NCBI GenBank assembly: GCA_024434115.1
Contig: QMIT01000004.1
Coordinates: 279,073 to 343,072, forward strand
DNA length: 64,000 bases
Reading direction: 5' to 3'
Source: Chloroflexota bacterium
GTDB taxonomy: Bacteria; Chloroflexota; Anaerolineae; Aggregatilineales; J027
Each line of letters begins with the position of its first letter. The first letter of the stretch is position 1. The notes beneath the pieces were generated by a model, which searched no databases, had not been told where the DNA came from, and saw nothing but the letters and a program-made list of their open reading frames with translations. This document shows, one piece after another, positions 16,554 to 25,071 of this stretch. Both the position numbers and the translations under genes were made by a program.

Positions 16554-18113
16554 ATGAACAAAAAAAATGCCTTTTCTGTGACTCCTTCAACCATCACCCG
16601 CCTAGCACTGGTGGGGGTGTTTGATGTGGCGGTGCTGTCGCTCATCCGCCAATTATTGGATGACGGCAACTATCCACTTTCCGGCATTCTCGGTGTGGTG
16701 ATCGTCATTATTACCCTCTGTTTTTCGCTGGAAAAATTGCGGTACTATCGCTGGTTAGGGGTTAGCCTTGCCGCGACCACCCTTTTTGTCCTCTACCCGA
16801 TTCTATATACCATCTACCTCTCCACCACCAACGCAGGTTATGGGCATATCCTCACCAAGCAGGAAGCGGTGGATTTCTTGGAGAGCCAGCAGTACGTTCC
16901 TGAATCGGGTCAGCAGTATAAATGGACGGCCTATCGCTCCCTTGAATCCACTGATGATTACGTGCTGTGGTTGCAGGCGGAAGACGACACCACTTTTCTC
17001 ACTGGCATAGGGACTGCGACCAAACCCGCCAGCATCGGGGACGACGGGATAGGGTCTGCCGATGACAAAGGCATTCCGACCAGCATTCAAGGCTATCAGC
17101 GTCTTGAAAAGCGCGATACGGTTGCCATGATTGATCAACTGGGCGAACTTAAATTTGGCGTCGCCCCCGATATTATCCGCATAACTAGCCTTACGGTTGC
17201 CGCCGCCACCCAACAGCGGTATCGCTACCATTCCGACAGCGATACACTCACCGATGCCGAAACGGGCCTTGTCTATCACCCTGACGAAGGCGTTTTTACC
17301 ACCGATGATGGTCAAGAACTGCCCCCCGGTTTTAGGGTCGGGGTCGGGCTGGATAATTTCGAGCGCTTTTTCTCAAGTTCGGCGCTGCGTGGGCCGCTGG
17401 TGCGTATTATCTCATGGAACTTTGCCTATGCCATTTTGAGCGTGTTATGCAGTTTTGCGCTTGGCCTGTTTATCGCGGTTTTGTTCGAAACCCTGCCCGG
17501 CAGACAAATTATCCGTGCCCTGCTGATTATCCCCTATCCCATTCCAGCACTGGTTTCGATTCTCATCTGGCGCAATCTGCTTAATCCAGACTTTGGCGCA
17601 CTCGTCAGCCTACAAAACTCTATTTTTGGCACCGCCCCTAACTGGCTCACCGACCCGAAATGGACACGCATCGCCATTATCATTATCAATATGTGGCTCT
17701 CCTACCCCTATTTCTATATTGTCTCCAGTGGCGCATTACAAGCCATTCCCACCGATATGATGGACGCGGCGGCGGTGGACGGGGCAAACGCATGGCAGCG
17801 CTTTTCCAAGATTACACTGCCCTTGCTGCTGAAGATTGTCAGCCCCTTGTTGGTGGCGTCTTTTGCTTTTAACTTTAACAACTTCAATCTGATATACATC
17901 TTCAATCAGGGCAATCCACCCATCGCTGGGTCACCGATTCCAGCCGGTCACACCGATATTTTGATCTCATTTGTCTATCGCCTTGCTTTCAATTCGGCCA
18001 TAAGCGATTACGGCTTAGGGGCCAGCATCTCGATTGTATTGTTCCTCTTTATCGCGGCGATCACATGGGGTCAGTTCCGTTACACGCGCGTTTTGGAGGA
18101 TCAAACCGTATGA
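16554..18113 (+). CDS. Sugar ABC permease, full MalF type with periplasmic loop
   Basis: About 519 residues, close to the length of E. coli MalF. Early membrane helices (residues about 15-85) are followed by a large extracytoplasmic insertion (about 90-270, rich in charged residues, comparable to the MalF P2 loop) and then the permease core with helices such as ILSVLCSFALGLFIAVLFE. The EAA loop reads MDAAAVDGANAWQRFSKITL. It forms the channel with the MalG protein encoded next. ATG at 16554 is used; a TTG at 16533 is an alternative, and neither has a clear ribosome site. The stop TGA overlaps the next ATG. Confidence 0.93.
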   Translation: MNKKNAFSVTPSTITRLALVGVFDVAVLSLIRQLLDDGNYPLSGILGVVIVIITLCFSLEKLRYYRWLGVSLAATTLFVLYPILYTIYLSTTNAGYGHILTKQEAVDFLESQQYVPESGQQYKWTAYRSLESTDDYVLWLQAEDDTTFLTGIGTATKPASIGDDGIGSADDKGIPTSIQGYQRLEKRDTVAMIDQLGELKFGVAPDIIRITSLTVAAATQQRYRYHSDSDTLTDAETGLVYHPDEGVFTTDDGQELPPGFRVGVGLDNFERFFSSSALRGPLVRIISWNFAYAILSVLCSFALGLFIAVLFETLPGRQIIRALLIIPYPIPALVSILIWRNLLNPDFGALVSLQNSIFGTAPNWLTDPKWTRIAIIIINMWLSYPYFYIVSSGALQAIPTDMMDAAAVDGANAWQRFSKITLPLLLKIVSPLLVASFAFNFNNFNLIYIFNQGNPPIAGSPIPAGHTDILISFVYRLAFNSAISDYGLGASISIVLFLFIAAITWGQFRYTRVLEDQTV

Positions 18114-19036
18114 CCGACATCCAAACACATTCCACGCCAATACCCACGACCAGCTACAAAAAACCCAATTTCTCGCTGAATTATCAGCAGCGACGTTGGC
18201 TAGGATATATCATCCGTTACATCATCGCGGCGATTTTGATTGTGTTCGCCTTTGTACCCGTCGTATGGGTACTGTCAGCCTCGCTGAATCCATCGGGGTC
18301 GTTGGTCTCGATAGAAGTGATCCCCAAAAACCCCGGCCTCGGTAATTATCGTGGTCTGTTTGAGAACAGATACTATCCATACCTGACGTGGCTCAAAAAT
18401 TCGTTTGTAGTGGCCTCCATCTCGACATTTTTGAGTGTTAGTAGCACCACCGTTTCCGCCTATGGCCTAGCGCGTTTTCGCTTTTATGGGCGCAAAACCT
18501 TGATGCGGGCCATTTTGATTATCAGTATTTTCCCAGCGGCTCTCTCGATTATCGCGCTGTATACCACCTTTCAACAGGTTGGCAACCATATCGGTATCTT
18601 GGGCCTCAATTCCCATGCCTCACTGATTTTGATTTATGCGTCGGGGGCACTCAGTATCAACGTGTTTTTGGTAAAGGGCTATATAGATTCCATTCCGCTC
18701 GAAATTGAGGAATCAGCACTGGTGGATGGTGCGACCCATGCCCAAATTTTCCGCATGATTACCCTGCCCCTTGCCAAGCCAATTTTGATTACCATCTCGG
18801 TGCTGACTTTCATGGCGATTTATGGCGATTTTGTGCTGCCACGTGTCTTAATGCAAAGCTCCGACAAATATACGGTAATGGTCGGCCTCTATTTGTTCCA
18901 GTCAGCGGACTACGCCCAAAACTGGGGTGTTTTTACGGCGGGGGCAGTCATCGCAGCCCTACCGATTCTTGGACTCTATATGCTGCTCCAACGCTACATT
19001 ATTGGTGGCCTGACCGCAGGCGCAGTCAAACTTTAG
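18110..19036 (+). CDS. Sugar ABC permease, MalG type
   Basis: A 308-residue permease with six helices (IIAAILIVFAFVPVVWVLSA and later). The EAA motif reads EESALVDGATHAQIFRMITL. The start ATG overlaps the preceding stop as ATGA, with GGAGG upstream, so translation is coupled to the MalF subunit. The 45 bases of open frame before it are excluded. No ATPase gene is present, so a shared ATPase is expected elsewhere in the genome. Confidence 0.93.
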   Translation: MTDIQTHSTPIPTTSYKKPNFSLNYQQRRWLGYIIRYIIAAILIVFAFVPVVWVLSASLNPSGSLVSIEVIPKNPGLGNYRGLFENRYYPYLTWLKNSFVVASISTFLSVSSTTVSAYGLARFRFYGRKTLMRAILIISIFPAALSIIALYTTFQQVGNHIGILGLNSHASLILIYASGALSINVFLVKGYIDSIPLEIEESALVDGATHAQIFRMITLPLAKPILITISVLTFMAIYGDFVLPRVLMQSSDKYTVMVGLYLFQSADYAQNWGVFTAGAVIAALPILGLYMLLQRYIIGGLTAGAVKL

Positions 19037-19103
19037 GTCAAGACTTTTGGAGAATATTCGGCGGGCTGACCGCTGGCATAACAAACGCTAGGTTAGGCAA
19101 CTC

Positions 19104-21128
19104 ATGAAACTTTTTGAAAAACTGTGGCACGGGGCCGATTATAACTATGAGCAGTGGCTCGACAGCCCGGACATTCTGGCCGAAGATTTCCGGCTGATGC
19201 GCTTGACCCATTCCAATGTCATGAGTATCGGTATTTTTGCATGGTCAATGCTCGAACCCACCGAAGACCACTATACTTTTGATTGGCTCGATCAATTGGT
19301 GGACAGCCTTGCCGAAAACGGCCTTAGCGCGATTTTAGCCACTCCCAGCGCCGCTCCACCCGCATGGTTATCGCAAAAATATCCTGAAACCCGCCGCGTC
19401 AATGAGCATGGTATTCGTCAGCCCCACCGCCGCCGCCAGAACTTTTGTTATTCCTCGCCCGTCTATCGAGAAAAAATCGTCGCCCTCAATACCCGTCTTG
19501 CCGAACGTTATCAACACCATCCTGCCCTTGTGCTGTGGCATGTATCCAATGAATATGTGGCGACCCAGTGTCATTGCGATTTGTGTTATCACAGTTTTCG
19601 AGCATGGCTGCAACGGCGCTATAGTGATTTGGATACACTAAATCGGGCATGGTGGTCAACCTTTTGGAGCCATCGTTATACCGATTGGTCACAAATCGAA
19701 CCGGTTGACCCTTCTATGCACAGCCTGATGTTGGATTGGCAGCGCTTTACCAGCGACCAAGCCCTAGAATTTTTCCTTGCCGAATCCGCTCCCCTGCGTC
19801 AGATTACCCCCGACATTCCCATCACAACCAATTTTATGCAACCGGATGTCGGCCTCAATTATTGGAATTTCGCCCCGCATGTGGATGTGGCGTGTTGGGA
19901 CAGCTATCCCCGTTGGCATCAAACCGATGACCTGCAAACTGCTATGCAGACGGCCTTTTATCACGATCTGCACCGCTCCTATAAACAGGGGCAGCCCTTT
20001 TTGTTGATGGAATCCACGCCGAGTGTCACCAATTGGCAGGGCATCAGTCGGCTGAAAAAACCGGGGATGCACAAACTATCCTCGTTGCAGGCCGTCGCAC
20101 ATGGAGCCAACAGTGTTCAATATTTTCAGTGGCGGCAAAGTCGAGGTGGCGAGGAGAAATTTCATGGGGCGGTGGTCAGCCATCTGGCTTCAACCGATAC
20201 TCGTGTATTTCAGGATGTGCAAGCCCTCGGTAACCTATTGGAAAAGCTGATCCCTGTCACCGAAACAACCATCCAAGCACCTGTCGCCCTGATCTATGAT
20301 TTTGAAAACGAATGGGCTTTGAATCATGCCCAACTTCCGCGCAGCATTGGCAAAAACTATCAGGAAACCTGCCGACAGCATTATCGTCCATTCTGGCAGC
20401 AGGGTATCGCGGTGGACATTATCAACACTCAGGCCGATTTCAGCGCTTATCGGCTGGTCATTGCCCCGATGTTATATATGCTCCCTCCCGGTATGGCCGA
20501 ACGTATTGAAGCCTATGTCAAAGCCGGGGGAACATTCGTGACGACCTATCTATCGGGTTTGGTCAATCAATCTGACCTAGTTTTTTTGAATGGCTACCCA
20601 CCCCCTCTACGTCGTACACTAGGGTTGTATTCTGAAGAAATGGATACCCTAACCGACCATCAGTTAGGACAACTGCGGGCCAGCCCTGAAAACCCTCTCA
20701 ATCTGCATGGGGATTATGAATTCCATCATTACGCCGAACTCGTTCATGCTGAAACGGCCCAAGTCCTAGCGACCTATCACTCTGAATTTTATGCAGGTTA
20801 TCCTGTATTAACCGCTAATGCCTATGGCAGCGGCCAAGCCTACTTCATCGCCGCCCGTACCGAAAATCGTTTCTTAATTGATTTTTATACCCAACTCGCC
20901 GAGTGTATGGGTATAGAAAATCCGCTGCACCAACCGCTGCCCGCTGGACTCTCCATGCAGGTACGCTCGGATGAAAGCCAGCGATTCGCGTTTATCATGA
21001 ACTTCACCGACCATGCCATTCCAATGGAAATCGGGCAGGGGTGGCAGGACTCGTTGACAGGGTTGCCATCCGCATCTTCGATTACCGTACCACCGTATGA
21101 TGTAGTGATCGTGGGACAAGCCTTATGA
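19104..21128 (+). CDS. GH42 beta-galactosidase
   Basis: A 674-residue family 42 enzyme, typical length, with no signal peptide. The N-terminal LWHGADYNYEQW is characteristic. The acid/base motif WHVSNEYV places Glu at 150, and LLMESTPSVTNWQ gives the nucleophile Glu303. CHCDLC (after the acid/base residue) matches the zinc-cluster cysteines of many GH42 enzymes. A trimerisation-type domain (about 390-590) and a small C-terminal beta domain (ending YDVVIVG) follow. It releases galactose from galacto-oligosaccharides in the cytosol. Its stop overlaps the start of the secreted GH53 gene (ATGA). Confidence 0.95.
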   Translation: MKLFEKLWHGADYNYEQWLDSPDILAEDFRLMRLTHSNVMSIGIFAWSMLEPTEDHYTFDWLDQLVDSLAENGLSAILATPSAAPPAWLSQKYPETRRVNEHGIRQPHRRRQNFCYSSPVYREKIVALNTRLAERYQHHPALVLWHVSNEYVATQCHCDLCYHSFRAWLQRRYSDLDTLNRAWWSTFWSHRYTDWSQIEPVDPSMHSLMLDWQRFTSDQALEFFLAESAPLRQITPDIPITTNFMQPDVGLNYWNFAPHVDVACWDSYPRWHQTDDLQTAMQTAFYHDLHRSYKQGQPFLLMESTPSVTNWQGISRLKKPGMHKLSSLQAVAHGANSVQYFQWRQSRGGEEKFHGAVVSHLASTDTRVFQDVQALGNLLEKLIPVTETTIQAPVALIYDFENEWALNHAQLPRSIGKNYQETCRQHYRPFWQQGIAVDIINTQADFSAYRLVIAPMLYMLPPGMAERIEAYVKAGGTFVTTYLSGLVNQSDLVFLNGYPPPLRRTLGLYSEEMDTLTDHQLGQLRASPENPLNLHGDYEFHHYAELVHAETAQVLATYHSEFYAGYPVLTANAYGSGQAYFIAARTENRFLIDFYTQLAECMGIENPLHQPLPAGLSMQVRSDESQRFAFIMNFTDHAIPMEIGQGWQDSLTGLPSASSITVPPYDVVIVGQAL

Positions 21129-22564
21129 AAAAAATATGTCAGATTTTCCTCACTGCCTTTGTCCTATCGGCTGTTTGGGCACCCCGTCCCGGTTTGGCAG
21201 ACACAAATCCACCCCAATACTATCTAGGGGTTGATCTGTCCTACGTCAACGAGATGGAGGACTGCGGCGCGGTGTACCAAGTGGATGGCGAGCCGCATGA
21301 CCCCTATCAGATTTTTTATGACTATGGCGCCAATTTGGTGCGGATTCGGCTGTGGCATACCCCCACATGGACAGATTACAGCACCTTTGACGATGTGGTA
21401 CGTTCGCTGCAACGCGCCAATGCGCTTGGCATGAACGTTCTGCTGGATTTTCATTATTCTGATACGTGGGCCGACCCCAACCACCAGACCATTCCAGCGG
21501 CATGGGCCGGAATCACGGATGTGAACGAATTGGGTCAGGCGCTCTATCAATATACCTATGACACCCTGATGCAGTTGGATGTGTTTGGTCTCATGCCAGA
21601 AATGGTGCAGGTGGGTAATGAAATCAACACCGAAATTTTACGGGCCGAAGATGCCGCTGGTTATCCAATTGATTGGGATCGAAATGCCCTGCTGATTAAT
21701 CGTGCCATTCAAGCGGTGCGTGATGCGGATGCCCAATCCGCCGAAACGCCGCGTGTCCTGTTGCACGTTGCCAAACCGGAAGCCGTCGAGGGCTGGTTAT
21801 TGGCCGCGACCAGTGCAGGGGTAACGGATTATGACATCATCGGGATTTCGTATTACCCCGGATGGTCAACCCACACTGTCACCACTGTTGGCAATGTCAT
21901 CAGTCAACTGCGCTATAAATTTGGCAAAGAGGTCATGATCGTCGAGACGGCCTATCCTTGGACATTGGAGGCCGCTCCCGATGCTTCCAACATCCTCGGC
22001 ATAGATTTCCTCGCTCCTGATTACCCCGCCACTCCAGAGGGCCAAAAACAGTTCTTGACCGATCTAGCCCAAGCCGTTTTTGCCAATGGCGGGCTGGGCA
22101 TCGTCTATTGGGAGCCAGCGTGGGTCTCTACCTCCTGTCGGACGCTCTGGGGTCAGGGATCGCACTGGGAAAACGCCACCTTCTTCGATTTTCAAAATGG
22201 TAAAGAGATTTTGGAGGGTATCGAATTCCTTCAACACTCCTATCAATATCCGGTCAATATCACCCTGCAATTCAAGTTCGCGGATGAATCCCTACCAGAC
22301 AAGATTTTCTTTTGGGGGGATTTCACCGGGCTTGGCAAGCGTCCGATGATGCTGCCGCTGGTAAATGGCGCGTACACTTTTGAAGCGCGTCTGATGCCGG
22401 GGACGGAAATTCACTACCAGTTTTATGGTGTGACTCCCGCCTCACCGGAAAATGCCCTGCTTTCGGCAGACTGTATGGACGAAGAAGGCCATGTTACCCT
22501 CACTATCCCCAATGAGGACGACCTGATCGAGCATACAACGGAGGCGTGCCCCGTCATTCCCTAA
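21125..22564 (+). CDS. Secreted GH53 endo-beta-1,4-galactanase with C-terminal extension
   Basis: A 479-residue protein. A signal peptide (MKKICQIFLTAFVLSAVWA, cleavage near GLA) precedes a GH53 domain (about 35-385) with LGVDLSYVNEMEDCGAV, the acid/base motif VGNEINTEI and the nucleophile motif IVETAYPW. The C-terminal 95 residues (from about VNITLQFKF) form a beta-rich extension with GDFTGLGKRPMMLPL and a cysteine near each end, resembling small starch-binding or carbohydrate-binding-like folds; its role is unknown. It should cut galactan outside the cell to feed the importer. Last gene of the galactan operon, followed by a terminator. Confidence 0.92.
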   Translation: MKKICQIFLTAFVLSAVWAPRPGLADTNPPQYYLGVDLSYVNEMEDCGAVYQVDGEPHDPYQIFYDYGANLVRIRLWHTPTWTDYSTFDDVVRSLQRANALGMNVLLDFHYSDTWADPNHQTIPAAWAGITDVNELGQALYQYTYDTLMQLDVFGLMPEMVQVGNEINTEILRAEDAAGYPIDWDRNALLINRAIQAVRDADAQSAETPRVLLHVAKPEAVEGWLLAATSAGVTDYDIIGISYYPGWSTHTVTTVGNVISQLRYKFGKEVMIVETAYPWTLEAAPDASNILGIDFLAPDYPATPEGQKQFLTDLAQAVFANGGLGIVYWEPAWVSTSCRTLWGQGSHWENATFFDFQNGKEILEGIEFLQHSYQYPVNITLQFKFADESLPDKIFFWGDFTGLGKRPMMLPLVNGAYTFEARLMPGTEIHYQFYGVTPASPENALLSADCMDEEGHVTLTIPNEDDLIEHTTEACPVIP

Positions 22565-22596
22565 AATACAAAGCGCCCATGACGGCTTCATGCTCC

Positions 22597-22642
22597 GTTC
22601 ACCGCTTACAGCAGTTTTTCTGCCCGAGGGGGTGAACGTTTT
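22597..22642 (+). terminator. Terminator between convergent genes
   Basis: GTTCACC (22597-22603) pairs with GGTGAAC (22631-22637), with an inner GCAG-TTTTT-CTGC hairpin, followed by GTTTTTATTGTTT. It ends the galactan operon. Confidence 0.6.
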
Positions 22643-24861
22643 TATTGTTTTAGACTGGCGAAGTAGTCAAGCAGCATTCGGTGTACGAAGATATAACCAC
22701 CGCCAACCTTGCGCAAAAGAAATAGTTCTCTAGCCGCATAGTCCAAAAAATGAGCATAATTAGGAGGGATTGCGCCATCCCGATGAAGGACAAAACGCAG
22801 GACAGCATGGCGAATAATTGACCTAATCCCATAGGAAAGGGCTAGAAAAATCCCAAAACCTAAGCCGGAGATAATGCCAACCGCAATACCAGACCCAAGA
22901 TTTAGGATGAGGCCAATCACCACCAGACTGATGAGGCCAATCGAGAGAGCGACCATAACACCTGCCCGTAGCGCATTCCAGAAACTGATTCTTAAGCCTT
23001 GATTTGGGCGGCTCCGCATTTCGAGGCGTTCCGCGGATTTTAGGCCTGCCTCCATAAACCCGACTGTGCCAGCGGCGACAGCTACCATACTCCCCATTGT
23101 CAGTGTTCCCATTAGCCATGCTACAACCGCAATCGAAGTCCCAATAAATAGGGCGTTGATTAGTCCCCATCTAATGTCTTCTTTTGTCCAACGAAAATTG
23201 ATAGTATCCCCCACTTCGATCTCCATCATTTTGACGGGCAATCCAGTAGTAATACCCAAAAAGACGAAGATTGATAATCCTACAACTACCCCATAGAGGA
23301 GACCATCGGTGATATTAGCTGCCAGTGAGTAAATAATTCCCGTTAAAACTCCGTAAGACAATCCGAAAACCGATCCATAGGTCAATCCTACAGCCACTTT
23401 GACTGCGATACGATGCAAATGCTGCTGGCTTGAAGTCTCTAACCAATAGGGCTGCATGGATTCGATATAAAAAATGGTTTGTTGGCGCTCTACCATCTTG
23501 CCTGCCAGAAAACTAAGATAGTGGCGGGTCTCTCGCGGGGTATAGTCTCCATGACCAGAGCCTGTTTTCAAGCGCTGTTTAATATAGCTATCAAAAAGAT
23601 GATTGCGCCGTGCCGCTTCGTTATTTTCATTGACGGGCAGAACAAGATTGACGCTTGATGCCTTGCGATAGGAGAACGCGATGGTATTAAGCAGAAAAGG
23701 GATACTTGCCATTTCGCGTAAAACAGCATCTCGTTCCAAAAACACACGCAGATCAGCGAAATCTTCACCCTGAAGATAACCCTCAATCTGATGATGTGTC
23801 AGGGGTTGGAGCATGATGGCACTTTCCAAATCGAGTTTATGCGCCAACAGGTTGTAATCAGCCGTCCGACTGCAAACCACCATATCTACGGCCTGATATT
23901 CGCGCCGAAAATCGTTAATGGCTTCAACACAGGCATCCCGATAAACATCCATCACCTCGTCAAGGCCATCCAAAAGCATAAGCAGTTGTTCGCCCTCAAC
24001 CCAATTCACAGCAACTTTCTTGGGCACTTGGTAGCGGGTACGTAACTCCTCTTTCAGCCATTCTGTCAGCGGTTTGCGTTCGACGGCCCACGAGGACAAA
24101 TTAAATACCGCCGGGATAGGCTGTTTCTCATCCACTTTGGCTTGCTGGATAAGCTCCCGCGCCAACTGCAACAGCAAAACGGTTTTCCCACTGCCGGGAA
24201 CACCTAAGATGAGCAGTTCACGATTCATGTCTCGGAACAAATCCATTATATTGGTGCTGCTCGGCAGTTTATAATCGCCATAATCTTTGTGTTTTAAAAC
24301 GGCTTCTGGACTAATGGCTAGACCGAGATCGAACGCCCGATCTTCATGCAGAGCTTTTTCCAAGACGCCCGTGACCCAAAAGCTGTGAACCTTCTCCAAC
24401 ATCCGCTCACGATTACCCGCAGCAAGTCGGGTGGGCGCAAAATCAACAAGCGATTCTGAATGCTTCGGTGCGAAGGATTTTTGGTAAGGCGTAAGCAGCG
24501 TTTCCCGCAATTCGCCAAATCCTTTTTGCTCGTCACGGGTGAAATCAATATATTGCAGCCCGGCAAGGTGATAGGGCAATTGGGCATCCTGATATTTGAT
24601 TAACAGCAGACGTCTTTGAGGGTTATTTAAGGCATAGTCCCATTCAGCCATCACTTCACGGGAGTCAATGGCTTCCGGTGTAACGACCCCGATAATAACC
24701 TGCGCGGTCTCCAATCCCTTTTGGATTTCATGGCGAAAATAGGCCCCGCGCGGAATATTGTCTTCATCAAGCCAAGTCCGGTGTCCCCAGTTTTGTAGGT
24801 GATCCCGTAGTTTTCGAGCAAAAGGGCGATATTCGCTTTTATAACTAATAAAGACTTCCAT
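22642..24861 (-). CDS. TIR-NACHT protein with C-terminal membrane domain
   Basis: A 739-residue protein. Residues 1-130 are a TIR domain (MEVFISYKSEYRPFARKL; TWLDEDNIPRG), with Glu73 in MAEWDYAL at the position of the catalytic glutamate of NAD-cleaving TIRs. A NACHT STAND ATPase follows, with Walker A GVPGSGKT (220-227), Walker B LLMLLDGLDEV (near 300) and CSRTADYN. About 480-690 contains several Gly-rich hydrophobic helices (GSVFGLSYGVLTGIIYSL and others), then a terminal GGGYIFVHRMLLDYFA motif seen in other NACHT proteins. TIR and NACHT parts should be cytosolic and membrane-tethered. The architecture matches immune-type or stress switches of bacteria; no partner gene is adjacent. No clear ribosome site precedes the ATG. 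Confidence 0.88.
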   Translation of the reverse strand: MEVFISYKSEYRPFARKLRDHLQNWGHRTWLDEDNIPRGAYFRHEIQKGLETAQVIIGVVTPEAIDSREVMAEWDYALNNPQRRLLLIKYQDAQLPYHLAGLQYIDFTRDEQKGFGELRETLLTPYQKSFAPKHSESLVDFAPTRLAAGNRERMLEKVHSFWVTGVLEKALHEDRAFDLGLAISPEAVLKHKDYGDYKLPSSTNIMDLFRDMNRELLILGVPGSGKTVLLLQLARELIQQAKVDEKQPIPAVFNLSSWAVERKPLTEWLKEELRTRYQVPKKVAVNWVEGEQLLMLLDGLDEVMDVYRDACVEAINDFRREYQAVDMVVCSRTADYNLLAHKLDLESAIMLQPLTHHQIEGYLQGEDFADLRVFLERDAVLREMASIPFLLNTIAFSYRKASSVNLVLPVNENNEAARRNHLFDSYIKQRLKTGSGHGDYTPRETRHYLSFLAGKMVERQQTIFYIESMQPYWLETSSQQHLHRIAVKVAVGLTYGSVFGLSYGVLTGIIYSLAANITDGLLYGVVVGLSIFVFLGITTGLPVKMMEIEVGDTINFRWTKEDIRWGLINALFIGTSIAVVAWLMGTLTMGSMVAVAAGTVGFMEAGLKSAERLEMRSRPNQGLRISFWNALRAGVMVALSIGLISLVVIGLILNLGSGIAVGIISGLGFGIFLALSYGIRSIIRHAVLRFVLHRDGAIPPNYAHFLDYAARELFLLRKVGGGYIFVHRMLLDYFASLKQ

Positions 24862-25012
24862 CGTCCAACGCCTTTAGTGCGATAGCAACCGGAAAAGATA
24901 ATTTTTACCTATTTTCGTTTTCAATAGGGTGTAGTTTATATCACATAACGGTACTTACAAAATTTGGGGAGATTCTAGGATAAGAGCATATTGTTCCGGT
25001 TCATCCGTGTGG

Positions 25013-25051
25013 AAAGGGAATACCTCCAAAAAACGCCAGTATTCCCTTTTT
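25013..25051. terminator. Strong hairpin terminator
   Basis: AAAGGGAATAC (25013-25023) pairs perfectly with GTATTCCCTTT (25039-25049), with TTTTT on the plus strand. It lies just beyond the 3' end of the P-type ATPase gene and probably separates it from the TIR-NACHT gene. Confidence 0.7.
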
Positions 25052-25071
25052 CGTTATATCGAAGCGCGTGT

